Shown: positions 55,094-64,000 of the stretch, one piece after another | Numbering within the stretch: the stretch's first letter is position 1 | Layout: the number at the start of each line of letters is the position of its first letter | Assembly (NCBI RefSeq): GCF_947387555.1 | Contig: NZ_CANDNZ010000002.1 | Coordinates: 124,001 to 188,000, forward strand | Direction of reading: 5' to 3' | Origin: Thalassomonas sp. RHCl1 | GTDB taxonomy: Bacteria > Pseudomonadota > Gammaproteobacteria > Enterobacterales > Alteromonadaceae | Length of the DNA: 64,000 nt | The notes under the pieces: model-generated | Database searches by the model: none | Seen by the model: only the letters and a program-made list of their open reading frames with translations | Told to the model about the DNA's origin: nothing | Translations under genes and position numbers: made by a program

Positions 55094-55743
55094 TGCAAGA
55101 TTACCAGCTGATTATTTTTGACTGGGACGGTACCCTGATGGACTCCGTCGCCAGAATTGTGTCGAGTTTGCAGGGGGCGGCCAGGGCAGCTTCTTTGCAG
55201 GAGCCCTGCTTTGACAGTGCCAAACAGATCATAGGGTTAAGCCTGCCTAAAGCGATGCAAACTCTTTTTCCCGAAGATAACCATTTGCATGAGCATCTGA
55301 TAGGACAATATAAGCATCACTACCGGGAGTTGGATAGGATACCCACCCCTTTGTTCGATCATGCCGATGAATTACTCAGTGGCTTGAAATCGGCGCAGAA
55401 ACTTCTCGCAGTTGCAACGGGCAAAGGCCGTGCGGGACTGGAAAGGGTGTGGCAGCAAAGCAATAGCGGGCATTATTTCCATGCCTCACGCTGCGCCGAT
55501 GAAAGTGAGTCAAAACCTCATCCCGATATGATACACAGTTTATTGTCTGAGCTGGCTATTGCGCCTGAGCAGGCACTTATGGTCGGAGACACCAGTTTTG
55601 ACCTGGAAATGGCGCAACTTGCCGGGGTGGACAGCGTCGGGGTGACCCATGGCGTGCACCCAAGTGAAATACTGGCGCAGTATCAGCCTAAAGCCATCGT
55701 GAATTCTTTGCCTGAACTGGCTCAGCTGCTGTTGCCTCAGTAA
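55093..55743 (+). CDS. HAD-superfamily hydrolase (phosphoglycolate phosphatase-like)
   Basis: 216 residues. Motif I IIFDWDGTLMDS (D10, D12), motif II AVATGKGR, a Lys in ESKPHPDM and motif III MVGDTSFDLEMAQLAG: a complete HAD subfamily IA active site with a helical cap. Removes phosphate from a small molecule; the substrate is not clear. Follows rluC in many Alteromonadales and Vibrio genomes and is translationally coupled to it here. Confidence 0.88.
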   Translation: MQDYQLIIFDWDGTLMDSVARIVSSLQGAARAASLQEPCFDSAKQIIGLSLPKAMQTLFPEDNHLHEHLIGQYKHHYRELDRIPTPLFDHADELLSGLKSAQKLLAVATGKGRAGLERVWQQSNSGHYFHASRCADESESKPHPDMIHSLLSELAIAPEQALMVGDTSFDLEMAQLAGVDSVGVTHGVHPSEILAQYQPKAIVNSLPELAQLLLPQ

Positions 55744-55818
55744 GGTTTCACTGCAGCCGACTACCTGTTATCTGAGTCGGGCATTTTAATCGTTAAATGC
55801 CCGCCTTACTGTTGTTGA

Positions 55819-56415
55819 CTATGATTGAACCTGGTTGGCCAGAACGTCCAGTCCCTGGGTCTTTAACATGGTCACCAGCTGGATCAGCGGCAGGCCTATT
55901 AAAGTATTGGGATCTTCCCCTTCGAGTTTTTTAAACAGGCAAATACCCAACCCTTCACTTTTAAAGCTGCCGGCGCAGTTATAAGGCCGTTCGGCATGCA
56001 GGTAATTTTCTATGTCCTGTTGGCTCAGGGGATTAAAATGTACGGTAAAAGGCACCACCCGGGTCTCGGTTTGCCCTGTGCTGCTATTATAGAGGGCCAG
56101 TCCGGTATAAAAAGTCACGGCCTTATTGCTGAACTGACTTAACTGTTTTACGCCGTTTTCAAAGGTATGGGGTTTACCCAGGATTTGTCCGTCGCAAACC
56201 GCGACCTGATCTGAGCCTATGATCAGGGCGTCGGGAAATTGCGCTGCAACCGCGCGGGCTTTTTCACCGGCCAGGCGCTCGACCAGGGCCTGAGGGCTTT
56301 CATCGGCCCCGGCGGTTTCATCGATATCGGGTTTACCGCATTCAAAGGGCAGGTTCAGTTTGGCCAGGATACTTTTACGAAAAGGAGAGGTGGATGCTAA
56401 AACCAGGGTTTTCAT
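55819..56415 (-). CDS. yceF: Maf-like nucleotide pyrophosphatase (YceF type)
   Basis: 198 residues. Maf signature at the start (LVLASTSPFRKSILAKLNLPF), D-E in DIDETAG, and IIGSDQVAVCDGQILGKP. Its place beside yceD-rpmF and the SPFRK motif indicate the YceF branch, which hydrolyses 7-methyl-GTP in E. coli, rather than the dTTP/UTP branch. Transcribed divergently from yceD with 118 nt between starts. Confidence 0.92.
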   Translation of the reverse strand: MKTLVLASTSPFRKSILAKLNLPFECGKPDIDETAGADESPQALVERLAGEKARAVAAQFPDALIIGSDQVAVCDGQILGKPHTFENGVKQLSQFSNKAVTFYTGLALYNSSTGQTETRVVPFTVHFNPLSQQDIENYLHAERPYNCAGSFKSEGLGICLFKKLEGEDPNTLIGLPLIQLVTMLKTQGLDVLANQVQS

Positions 56416-56533
56416 TCTTTATACTCAAAAAATAATCAGATAAATGCTAATATTGGGCCTATCATGCGTTTTTAAACAAATTTCTCTAATTTCTTTTGAC
56501 ACATGCCTTTGCTGGCTTTATGATGCGCGCCTT

Positions 56534-57046
56534 ATGAAAAAACTTAAACTTCCGATCACGATAGACCCTTATAAAAGTGCCCAGCGTCGGCTGGAGTGCG
56601 AAGGCATCTTTGAAATGTCGGGGATGAACAGACTGCTTGCTGCATGTGAACCATGCGACGGGCAAGTTACAGTTAATGTAGATTTTAATGTGGATGAACT
56701 TGGACTGGTGGTTATATCAGGCAAAGGCTCGGCATCAGTTGCATTAACGTGTCAGCGGTGTACTGAGGTATATGAGCAGGCACTGGAGGTAGATTTTACT
56801 TTCAGTCCGGTGAAAAATGCCGAAGCGGCAGCTGAATTGCCGTCATATTATGACGCAATTGAATTAGATGAAAATGGTGAAGTCAACTTGCGTGAATTGG
56901 TGGAAGATGAGCTCCTGCTCGCCATTCCCCTGATTCCCAGGCATTCCCTTGAAGACTGTCAAGCGCCTGCAGACAGTGTTTGGGGAGAATTGCCGGAAGA
57001 GCTAGAGAAGCCGAATCCATTTGATGTATTAAAACAACTCAAGTAA
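56534..57046 (+). CDS. yceD: YceD (DUF177) protein, 23S rRNA accumulation protein
   Basis: 170 residues from ATG 56534; the frame extends to 56444 without support. DUF177 pattern: MKKLKLPITIDPYKSAQRRL, two CxxC motifs (ACEPC and TCQRC), and the C-terminal ELVEDELLLAIPLIPRH. Needed for normal 23S rRNA levels in E. coli and plants. rpmF follows 23 nt downstream, the conserved yceD-rpmF pair. Confidence 0.93.
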   Translation: MKKLKLPITIDPYKSAQRRLECEGIFEMSGMNRLLAACEPCDGQVTVNVDFNVDELGLVVISGKGSASVALTCQRCTEVYEQALEVDFTFSPVKNAEAAAELPSYYDAIELDENGEVNLRELVEDELLLAIPLIPRHSLEDCQAPADSVWGELPEELEKPNPFDVLKQLK

Positions 57047-57069
57047 TTAACCGATTTTAGGAGTAGACT

Positions 57070-57240
57070 ATGGCAGTTCAAAAGAGCAAAAAGTCTCGTT
57101 CAAGACGTGGCATGCGTCGTTCACATGATGCATTAACTGTAGAAAATTTATCAGTTGACGCGGTTTCCGGTGAGACTCACCGTCGTCACCACGTAACAGC
57201 TGATGGCTTTTACAAAGGCGTTAAAGTAATCGCTAGATAA
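57070..57240 (+). CDS. rpmF: 50S ribosomal protein L32
   Basis: 56 residues: [20 protein letters not shown], then [20 protein letters not shown]. Typical length and sequence for gammaproteobacterial L32. TTAGGAG precedes the ATG. Between yceD and plsX, as usual. The gene is short but certain. The usual zinc-binding Cys of some L32 types are absent, as in E. coli. Confidence 0.98.
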   Translation: MAVQKSKKSRSRRGMRRSHDALTVENLSVDAVSGETHRRHHVTADGFYKGVKVIAR

Positions 57241-57251
57241 GCGACTTTGCG

Positions 57252-58280
57252 TTGAAAAATCTAACCATAGCGTTAGATGTTATGGGGGGGGACAAAGGCC
57301 CCCTTATAACAATCTCTTCTGCGATCATGGCAATCGAGCAACAAGCCAATCTGCATTTGATCCTGTGCGGCGATGAAAATATCATTTTAGCCGAACTCAA
57401 AAAGCAAACCTTCAGCAAACACCCCAGACTCTCCATTTTCCCGACCACAGAAGTGGTGGAAATGACGGATAAACCTTCTTTAGCGTTAAGATATAAAAAA
57501 AATTCATCTATGCGCAAAGCCGTTGACCTGGTACATCAGGGCAAAGCCCAGGCCTGCGTCAGCGCCGGTAACACCGGGGCCCTGTTTGCCATCGCCCATT
57601 TTGTCCTGAAAACCTTGCCCGGGGTTGAGCGCCCGGCGCTGATTACTTCGCTGCCGACACACAGGCAAGACAAGCATGTGTTTATGCTGGATCTCGGGGC
57701 TAATGTTTTTTGTGATGCCACCGTGTTATATCAGTTCGCCGTGATGGGCTCTGTGCTGGCGGAGCAGGTGGACGGATTAAAGCATCCCAAGGTGGCTTTG
57801 CTTAATATGGGGGAAGAAGAGATCAAGGGCAGTGATCATATCAAGTTGGCCGCCTCTGAGTTGACCGCCAACCCCGAGGTGAATTATATCGGTTTTGTTG
57901 AAGGCAGTGATATTTTTACCAATAAAGCGGATGTGATTGTCTGTGACGGTTTTGTCGGTAATGTTGCCCTGAAAACCTGTGAAGGGGTCGCCCGATTAGT
58001 TTATGAAAAAGCAAAAGTTTTCTTTAATCAGAGTTTTTTTGCGCGATTATTGGGCAAACTGTTGACACCGGCCTTAAAAAAACTGCTTAAATCCCTGAAC
58101 CCCGACCAGTACAACGGGGCAAGTTTGATAGGATTGCGGGGAATTGTTGTCAAGAGCCATGGTAATGCCAATGCCAAGGCCTTTTATACTGCGATTATGG
58201 AGGCAGTCAAAGAGGTTGAAAGGCAGGTACCGGAGAAGATAAAAGCTAAGCTCGAACAGGGGTTGTTACCCAAACCCTAG
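57252..58280 (+). CDS. plsX: Phosphate acyltransferase PlsX
   Basis: 342 residues from TTG 57252, 11 nt after rpmF; a non-ATG start is usual for this gene. N-terminal [14 protein letters not shown], then [19 protein letters not shown] and [20 protein letters not shown], all PlsX signatures. Makes acyl-phosphate from acyl-ACP for phospholipid synthesis at the membrane. Next gene is fabD; the fabH gene often found between them is missing. Confidence 0.96.
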   Translation: MKNLTIALDVMGGDKGPLITISSAIMAIEQQANLHLILCGDENIILAELKKQTFSKHPRLSIFPTTEVVEMTDKPSLALRYKKNSSMRKAVDLVHQGKAQACVSAGNTGALFAIAHFVLKTLPGVERPALITSLPTHRQDKHVFMLDLGANVFCDATVLYQFAVMGSVLAEQVDGLKHPKVALLNMGEEEIKGSDHIKLAASELTANPEVNYIGFVEGSDIFTNKADVIVCDGFVGNVALKTCEGVARLVYEKAKVFFNQSFFARLLGKLLTPALKKLLKSLNPDQYNGASLIGLRGIVVKSHGNANAKAFYTAIMEAVKEVERQVPEKIKAKLEQGLLPKP

Positions 58281-58470
58281 ACCCTGCCCGGGGCAAGTAT
58301 GTTGCGGGTATTTTTACGGGCAATAGAGAAGATAAGCACTATCGACCGGTTTGCTATTTTATATTTTTTTTATATATCATGGCCGTTTGTTTCTGAACAG
58401 ATTCTTTATCACTGATCCCAAAGTTTATTTGCGGATTGGTTTTACTTTAAAATTCATTAGGTTTTAAAAA

Positions 58471-59412
58471 ATGCAAAATAATTTAGCGTTTGTTTTTCCC
58501 GGACAGGGATCTCAGGCTGTTGGTATGCTTGCAGATTTTGCTGAAAACGATATCGTCCAGGCAACTTTTAGCCAGGCGTCACAAGCTTTAGGTTATGACT
58601 TATGGCAGCTGGCTGCCCAGGGACCTGCGGAAAAATTAAACCAAACCCAATTTACCCAGCCGGCGTTATTAACTGCCAGTGTCGCTTTATGGCGCTTATG
58701 GCAGTCACAAAGTTCAGCTACACCTGCTGTACTTGCCGGTCATAGTTTAGGTGAGTATTCTGCGCTGGTATGTGCGGGCGTGCTCTCACTTGAAGATGCG
58801 GTGAAACTGGTTGAAAAACGAGGCTTATTGATGCAGGCCTGTGTGCCTGAAGGTGTCGGGGCCATGGCCGCGATTATCGGCTTAGCCGATCAGGCCATTA
58901 TTGATGCCTGCGCCGAGGCAGAGCAGGGAGAAGTGGTTGCTGCCGTAAACTTTAATTCTCCGGGGCAGGTGGTGATTGCCGGCCATAAAGAAGCCGTCGC
59001 CAGAGCCGGTGATTTATGTAAAACTGCCGGTGCCAAGCGGGTGATGCCTTTACCTGTGAGCGTGCCTTCTCATTGTGCCTTAATGAAAGATGCCGCAGAT
59101 AAGCTGGCACTTGAATTTGAAAATATCACCTTCAATACGCCAAGTATCCCGGTGATCAATAACGTCGACGTTAAGGTTGAAGACGATGTTGACGCCATTA
59201 AGCTGGCCCTGGTTAAGCAGTTATATCATCCGGTACGCTGGACTGAAACCATAGAGAAAGTTGCCGCCCAGGGCGTCACGGATGTGGTTGAAGCTGGTCC
59301 GGGTAAAGTGTTGCAGGGGTTACTCAAACGTATTGATAAATCATTGACTTGTATTGCTGTCAATGATTCCGACACATTAACAAAAGCGTTAACGTCATTT
59401 AAACAGGATTAA
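58471..59412 (+). CDS. fabD: Malonyl-CoA-ACP transacylase
   Basis: 313 residues. FVFPGQGSQAVGML at the start, catalytic S92 in AGHSLGEYSAL (same number as E. coli), Arg in VEKRGLLMQ and His in PVSVPSHCALM. Moves malonyl from CoA to ACP to start each elongation round. fabG follows 2 nt after the stop. Confidence 0.97.
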   Translation: MQNNLAFVFPGQGSQAVGMLADFAENDIVQATFSQASQALGYDLWQLAAQGPAEKLNQTQFTQPALLTASVALWRLWQSQSSATPAVLAGHSLGEYSALVCAGVLSLEDAVKLVEKRGLLMQACVPEGVGAMAAIIGLADQAIIDACAEAEQGEVVAAVNFNSPGQVVIAGHKEAVARAGDLCKTAGAKRVMPLPVSVPSHCALMKDAADKLALEFENITFNTPSIPVINNVDVKVEDDVDAIKLALVKQLYHPVRWTETIEKVAAQGVTDVVEAGPGKVLQGLLKRIDKSLTCIAVNDSDTLTKALTSFKQD

Positions 59413-59414
59413 TT

Positions 59415-60149
59415 ATGATTTCATTAGAAGGTAAGGTTGCCTTAGTCACAGGTGCCAGCCGCGGCATAGGTAAAGCCATTGCCAGTCAACTTAAAGCGCT
59501 TGGCGCTACGGTGATCGGCACGGCAACATCCCCTAAAGGCGCTGACAATATCAGCGAATATCTCGGCCAGGGCAACGGCCTGGTGCTTAATGTCACCGAT
59601 GATAACTCCATCAGCGAGATGTTTACCACCATTAAAGAACAGCACGGCGGCATTGATATCCTGGTAAATAATGCCGGTATTACCCGCGATAACTTGTTTA
59701 TGCGCATGAAAGATGAAGAATGGCAGGATATTATTGAAACCAACCTTTCTTCTGTCTTTAAGCTCAGCAAAGCGGTGATGCGTCCGATGATGAAAAATCG
59801 CCATGGCCGTATTATCAATATCGGCTCGGTTGTCGGTACTATGGGCAACGCCGGCCAGGTCAACTACGCCACTGCTAAAGCCGGCTTATTAGGTTTTACC
59901 AAGTCGCTGGCAAGAGAAGTGGCTTCACGCGGTATCACAGTCAACACCGTTGCCCCTGGCTTTATCGATACCGATATGACCCAGGAATTGACGGATGAGC
60001 AAAAAGAGGGCATTTTTGCCCAGGTACCTGCTAACCGCTTAGGTAAGCCGGAAGAAATTGCGACTACGGTGGCGTTTTTAGCCTCTGATGCCGCCGCCTA
60101 TATCACAGGTGAAACTATTCATGTCAATGGCGGCATGTACATGGTTTAG
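59415..60149 (+). CDS. fabG: 3-oxoacyl-ACP reductase
   Basis: 244 residues. NADP-binding ALVTGASRGIGKAIA, catalytic S138, Y151 and K155 (numbers as in E. coli), and NNAGITRDNL. Reduces 3-oxoacyl-ACP with NADPH. Two nt after fabD, so same transcript; acpP follows after 177 nt, which may carry a separate promoter. Confidence 0.97.
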   Translation: MISLEGKVALVTGASRGIGKAIASQLKALGATVIGTATSPKGADNISEYLGQGNGLVLNVTDDNSISEMFTTIKEQHGGIDILVNNAGITRDNLFMRMKDEEWQDIIETNLSSVFKLSKAVMRPMMKNRHGRIINIGSVVGTMGNAGQVNYATAKAGLLGFTKSLAREVASRGITVNTVAPGFIDTDMTQELTDEQKEGIFAQVPANRLGKPEEIATTVAFLASDAAAYITGETIHVNGGMYMV

Positions 60150-60326
60150 TTATTTTATTTAAGGGCTTGTCTTTAACGCTTGCTCTTAACATAAAATAAG
60201 TATAAATATAAGACAGGCAACAGGTTAGACCAGCATAAAAAGTCAATTAGATGCTTGCATGGGGCGCTGTTGCCGAATACACTACACGCAATTTGTAAAA
60301 TTGCATTTTCTAGCAAAGGAAGAAAA

Positions 60327-60560
60327 ATGAGTACAATCGAAGAACGCGTAAAAAAAATAACTGTTGAACAACTGGGTGTGAGTGAAGCAGAAGTAAAAAC
60401 TGAATCATCTTTTGTTGATGATTTAGGCGCCGACTCACTTGACACAGTTGAGTTAGTAATGGCGTTAGAAGAAGAATTCGACACAGAAATTCCTGATGAA
60501 GAAGCTGAAAAAATCACGACTGTTCAAGCTGCCATCGACTACGTTACTGCAAACCAGTAA
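60327..60560 (+). CDS. acpP: Acyl carrier protein
   Basis: 77 residues from ATG 60327, with AAAGGAAG before it; the longer upstream frame is not used. [20 protein letters not shown] with phosphopantetheine site S37, as in E. coli. Very acidic. Carries growing acyl chains. Followed by a hairpin before fabF. Confidence 0.98.
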   Translation: MSTIEERVKKITVEQLGVSEAEVKTESSFVDDLGADSLDTVELVMALEEEFDTEIPDEEAEKITTVQAAIDYVTANQ

Positions 60561-60628
60561 TGTGAATAGCCCGGTGATTATAGTCCTGTAAACAGGTGCT
60601 CGACCGGGGTTTATTTTCAATAATTTTA

Positions 60629-60655
60629 TATGCTTTACCCTGAGGGTAAAGCATA
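60629..60655 (+). other. strong hairpin between acpP and fabF
   Basis: Perfect stem TATGCTTTACCC / GGGTAAAGCATA with a 3-nt loop, no T-run after it. May protect acpP mRNA or reduce read-through into fabF. Confidence 0.6.
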
Positions 60656-60699
60656 GATCTCCATCCCGTTATTCAATTCTATCGGAGGCAACTCATCCT

Positions 60700-61932
60700 A
60701 TGCGACGTGTTGTAGTTACCGGTCTTGGAATGCTTAGCCCTTTAGGCAATTCTCCAGAAACGACTTGGCAAAATTTACTGCTTGGCAAAAGCGGTATCGG
60801 TTCTATTGAGCATTTTGACACCTCGGAATATCCAACCCGTTTTGCCGGTTTGGTTAAGGGCTTTGATGCCCAGGATTATATGGCAAAAAAAGATGCCAAA
60901 AAAATGGATCTTTTTATTCAGTATGGTGTTGCTGCCGGGGTGCAGGCTGTAAAAAATTCCGGCCTCGAAATTAATGAGGAAAATGCTTCCCGTATCGGGG
61001 TTGCTGTTGGCTCAGGCATAGGTGGTTTAGGCTTAATCGAAGAAAACCACGAAAAAATGCTGAAAACCAGCCCGCGCAAATTATCACCGTTTTTTGTGCC
61101 TTCTACTATTATCAATATGATTTCCGGCCACTTGTCGATTATGTTCGGCTTAAAAGGCCCGAATATCTCAATCGTTACCGCCTGTACCAGCGGTGTGCAT
61201 AATATCGGTCATGCCGCCCGTATGATCGCTTATGGCGATGCTGATGCCATGGTGGCCGGTGGTGCAGAAAAAGCCTCTACCACTTTAGGTATGGGAGGCT
61301 TTGGTGCCGCACGCGCCATGTCTACCCGCAACGATGAGCCGCAAATTGCTTCACGCCCCTGGGATAAAGACAGAGACGGTTTTGTCCTCGGAGACGGTGC
61401 CGGTGTCATGGTGCTGGAAGAATATGAGCATGCCAAGGCGCGCGGTGCGACAATTTACGCCGAATTAGTCGGTTTCGGCATGAGCGGCGACGCCTATCAT
61501 ATGACCTCGCCGCCGGCGGACGGTGAGGGCGCTGCCCTGGCGATGGCTAATGCCATCAAGGATGCCAAGCTGGATAAATCACAAATCGGTTATATCAATG
61601 CCCATGGTACCTCGACGCCGGCCGGCGATATCGCAGAAAGCAATGCGGTAAAATCGGTTTTTGGCGAACATGCCTATAAGCTCATGGTCGGCTCGACCAA
61701 ATCCATGACCGGGCATTTATTGGGAGCCGCCGGTGCGGTGGAAGCCATTTTCTCTGTCCAGTCGCTGATGCATAATGCCGTGCCTCCTACCATCAACCTG
61801 GACAATCCGGGTGAAGGTTGTGATCTGGATTACATTGCCCATACTGCGCGTGATGTTAATTTAGATTATGTTTTATGCAACTCGTTCGGCTTTGGTGGCA
61901 CCAATGGTTCATTGATCTTTAAGAAAGTTTAA
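60700..61932 (+). CDS. fabF: 3-oxoacyl-ACP synthase II
   Basis: 410 residues. [17 protein letters not shown], active-site C162 in [10 protein letters not shown], His in [12 protein letters not shown] and [11 protein letters not shown], end [11 protein letters not shown]. Condenses malonyl-ACP with acyl-ACP; in E. coli also adjusts membrane fluidity. TCGGAGG precedes the ATG. A strong terminator follows, separating it from pabC. Confidence 0.97.
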   Translation: MRRVVVTGLGMLSPLGNSPETTWQNLLLGKSGIGSIEHFDTSEYPTRFAGLVKGFDAQDYMAKKDAKKMDLFIQYGVAAGVQAVKNSGLEINEENASRIGVAVGSGIGGLGLIEENHEKMLKTSPRKLSPFFVPSTIINMISGHLSIMFGLKGPNISIVTACTSGVHNIGHAARMIAYGDADAMVAGGAEKASTTLGMGGFGAARAMSTRNDEPQIASRPWDKDRDGFVLGDGAGVMVLEEYEHAKARGATIYAELVGFGMSGDAYHMTSPPADGEGAALAMANAIKDAKLDKSQIGYINAHGTSTPAGDIAESNAVKSVFGEHAYKLMVGSTKSMTGHLLGAAGAVEAIFSVQSLMHNAVPPTINLDNPGEGCDLDYIAHTARDVNLDYVLCNSFGFGGTNGSLIFKKV

Positions 61933-61967
61933 TTAATCAATAAATTGACTTGAAGTCATCAGCTTAA

Positions 61968-62001
61968 GCCTGAATACTAGTGCAGTATTCAGGCTTTTTT
62001 A
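61968..62001 (+). terminator. rho-independent terminator after fabF
   Basis: GCCTGAATACT / AGTATTCAGGC with a 5-nt loop followed by TTTTTTATT, 36 nt beyond the fabF stop. Confidence 0.92.
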
Positions 62002-62022
62002 TTATCTTGGTATTCCAATTAT

Positions 62023-62814
62023 ATGCTTTATTGTCAGGTCAACGGCGAACAGACACCTGTTTTGTCAGTCAGCGACAGGGGATTTGCCTATGGTGACGGC
62101 ATTTTTACCACGGGAAAAATCAATGCAGGCTGCCTTGAACTGCGTGCCGAACATCTCTCAAGGCTTAAGCTCGGCTGCAGTAAGCTGCAGATAACAGCGC
62201 CCGACTGGTCAGCCCTGGGTGACGAACTTAAGCAAATTGCTGCTCAATATCAAGAGGCGGTGATGAAAGTGATCATTACTGCCGGACAGGGGGGACGGGG
62301 CTATTCACGCCTTGGTGCCGGGGAGCCTAATGTGATCATCCAGGTACATGCTTTTCCCGGGCATTATGCTTTGTGGGCACGCCAGGGGATCACCCTGGGT
62401 ATAGCTGAGCAAAAACTGGGCTTAAATCCTATGCTGGCGGGGATCAAGCATTTAAACCGCCTGGAGCAGGTGCTTATCCGTCAGGAGCTGGATCAGCGTA
62501 AAGAAGACGATCTCTTAGTGATGAACCTCAGGGATGAAATTGTCGAAACCAGCTGTTCAAATGTTTTTTGGCAACAGCATGGCCACTGGTATACCCCTGA
62601 GCTTAGTGATAGCGGGGTTGAAGGTCTGGCCCGGGCCGCTATGCTGGCAAAACTTGGTCAGGTAGAGATAATAAAAGCCGGTTTGTCGGCGCTTGATGAT
62701 ATTGAAGCCATGTTTATTTGTAATACGGTGATGGGGGTCGTGCCGGTGCGGGTATTTAACCGCCGTGAGCTTGATATCTCCCGGGTATTGACCCTTGAGA
62801 GTAGTTTTTCGTGA
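62023..62814 (+). CDS. pabC: Aminodeoxychorismate lyase
   Basis: 263 residues, fold-type IV PLP enzyme. Start SVSDRGFAYGDGIFTTGKI, PLP lysine K142 in GIKHLNRLEQV, and EIVETSCSNVFW: all as in PabC. Releases p-aminobenzoate for folate. Overlaps mltG by 4 nt. Weak SD, so it may depend on read-through from fabF or its own promoter in the terminator region. Confidence 0.95.
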   Translation: MLYCQVNGEQTPVLSVSDRGFAYGDGIFTTGKINAGCLELRAEHLSRLKLGCSKLQITAPDWSALGDELKQIAAQYQEAVMKVIITAGQGGRGYSRLGAGEPNVIIQVHAFPGHYALWARQGITLGIAEQKLGLNPMLAGIKHLNRLEQVLIRQELDQRKEDDLLVMNLRDEIVETSCSNVFWQQHGHWYTPELSDSGVEGLARAAMLAKLGQVEIIKAGLSALDDIEAMFICNTVMGVVPVRVFNRRELDISRVLTLESSFS

Positions 62815-63809
62815 TCAAAAAAGTTCTTTTATTTCTGCTATGTCCCTTATTGCTGGTGCTGGCTTTGGTTTACGCCTTAATTGAATATCAGGTCAGGCAA
62901 CCCCTGGCGTTGGCAGAAGATACCTTGCTGACGGTTAAACCCGGTACCCATGCCGGTTCTTTTTCCCGCTCGCTGGTTAAAAAGGGCTGGCTTGATACCC
63001 GATTTTACCTTCGCAACTATATCCGTTTGCACCCCTCGCTTGCCGGGCTTAAAGCGGGTACCTACCAGGTAGAGGCAGGCATGAGTTCGCTGGCATTGGT
63101 CCACCGTTTGGTGCAGGGAAAAGAGCATCAGTTTAGCGTCACTTTTATCGAGGGTTCCACCTTTAAGCAGTGGCTTGAACTCTTGGCCAAACAGCCAAGG
63201 TTAAAGCAGACTTTAACAGGGCTTTCGCTAAAACAAATTGCAGCACGACTGTCGCTAGATGCTGAAAACCCCGAAGGCTGGTTTTTTCCGGAAACCTATG
63301 CCTATACCTCGGGAACCTCAGATTTGGTGATCCTGGCGCGAGCACATAAGAAAATGCGCAATACCCTGGATGAGTTATGGCAAAAAAGAGCTGAGCATTT
63401 ACCTTATCGCTCGCCTTACCAGGCGTTGATCATGGCATCGATTATTGAAAAAGAAACCCGTCAGTTGGCGGAGCAGCCACTGATCGCCTCAGTGTTTGTT
63501 AACCGTCTGCACAAGGGCATGCGTTTACAAACCGATCCCACGGTGATTTACGGTCTTGGGGAAAGGTATAAGGGAGACATAAAACGCTCCCATTTACGGG
63601 AAAAAACCGCCTATAATACCTACCGCATTAATGGGTTGCCGCCAACGCCGATTGCCATGCCGGGTTATACCTCGCTCAAGGCGGCATTAAATCCGGCAAG
63701 CAGCGATTATTTTTATTTTGTCAGCAAAGGCGATGGTTTTCATGTCTTTTCAAAAACGCTGGCGCAGCATAATCGCGCCGTTAGCCGCTATCAATTGGGA
63801 AAACACTGA
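62811..63809 (+). CDS. mltG: Endolytic murein transglycosylase MltG
   Basis: 332 residues. One N-terminal membrane segment (VLLFLLCPLLLVLALVYALI), LysM-like segment, then the YceG catalytic domain: SIIEKETRQ (E213/E215), MRLQTDPTVIYGLGERY, TAYNTYRINGLPPTPIAMPG. Cleaves new glycan strands at the inner membrane and so sets their length. Overlaps pabC by 4 nt; usual gene order is pabC-mltG-tmk. Confidence 0.96.
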   Translation: MIKKVLLFLLCPLLLVLALVYALIEYQVRQPLALAEDTLLTVKPGTHAGSFSRSLVKKGWLDTRFYLRNYIRLHPSLAGLKAGTYQVEAGMSSLALVHRLVQGKEHQFSVTFIEGSTFKQWLELLAKQPRLKQTLTGLSLKQIAARLSLDAENPEGWFFPETYAYTSGTSDLVILARAHKKMRNTLDELWQKRAEHLPYRSPYQALIMASIIEKETRQLAEQPLIASVFVNRLHKGMRLQTDPTVIYGLGERYKGDIKRSHLREKTAYNTYRINGLPPTPIAMPGYTSLKAALNPASSDYFYFVSKGDGFHVFSKTLAQHNRAVSRYQLGKH

Positions 63810-63839
63810 TTGTTAAGGGCTGCAAGGTCAAGAAGTCTT

Positions 63840-63878
63840 CTGCTTTCCCATCCGGATTTATCCCGGATGGGAAAGCAG
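63840..63878. other. long perfect inverted repeat between mltG and tmk
   Basis: CTGCTTTCCCATCCGG / CCGGATGGGAAAGCAG, 16-bp stem with a 7-nt loop and no T-run. It could be an mRNA-stability or attenuation element, or one copy of a dispersed repeat. Confidence 0.65.
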
Positions 63879-63950
63879 GGGCTGAAATTTTTAAAGAGTC
63901 GAGCGAAGCCAATGTGTTTCGTTGCTCATGCTAAGTTAGGTAAGAAGTAA

Positions 63951-64000
63951 ATGAAGCGTGGAAAGTTTATTGTTGTCGAAGGCATGGAAGGTGCCGGAAA
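63951..64000 (+). CDS. tmk: Thymidylate kinase, N-terminus only
   Basis: Only 16 full codons fit before the window ends: MKRGKFIVVEGMEGAG, the start of the P-loop of thymidylate kinase. Position after mltG confirms the call. Makes dTDP from dTMP. GGTAAGAAGTAA precedes the ATG. Confidence 0.9.
   Translation, partial: MKRGKFIVVEGMEGAG

Overview
The window comes from a marine gammaproteobacterium, most likely an Alteromonadales/Colwelliaceae member close to Thalassomonas or Colwellia. This is inferred from gene content only: the rne/rluC/yceF/yceD/rpmF/plsX/fab block, a glrK-qseG-glrR operon, an Alteromonadales-style TonB receptor, and many secreted polymer-degrading proteins. No tRNA, rRNA, CRISPR array or intact insertion sequence was seen.

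Layout. 1-2270 (minus) is DNA helicase IV, cut by the window edge. 2941-8940 (minus) is a 1999-residue secreted fusion of a GH81 beta-1,3-glucanase, thrombospondin type 3 repeats, two CBM56-like modules, a COG4315-like module and a C-terminal di-heme oxidoreductase; two LacI-type palindromes lie upstream. 9.7-11.1 kb holds a convergent cytochrome c' / cytochrome b561 pair. 11.2-14.3 kb holds a periplasmic binding protein, a pair of overlapping very small genes, a small secreted protein and a decayed M6-like protease. 14.8-21.0 kb holds a secreted trypsin-like protease with PKD and chitin-binding-like modules, plus three poorly known proteins. 21.1-24.7 kb is the GlrK/QseG/GlrR signalling operon. 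25-38 kb is a mixed accessory region: EF-hand protein, SUKH-like protein, PQQ-type beta-propeller, ToxR-like regulator, membrane PilZ protein, DUF4197, OmpA, AsmA and DUF5610. 39-45.7 kb has a TonB receptor, a LytTR response regulator and a PAS-GGDEF-EAL protein.

46.3-49.7 kb is the most striking locus. A tetrapyrrole-methylase-fold protein of the borosin alpha-N-methyltransferase type is followed by two small related proteins shaped like split-borosin precursors. A membrane diguanylate cyclase starts 10 nt after the second. I read this as a split borosin RiPP operon tied to c-di-GMP signalling.

49.8-64 kb is conserved core: RNase E with an unusual 84-bp repeat expansion, divergent rluC, a HAD phosphatase, yceF, yceD, rpmF, plsX, fabD, fabG, acpP, fabF, pabC, mltG and the first codons of tmk. 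These genes build fatty acids, with folate, cell-wall and dTMP genes downstream. fabH, often found between plsX and fabD, is absent.
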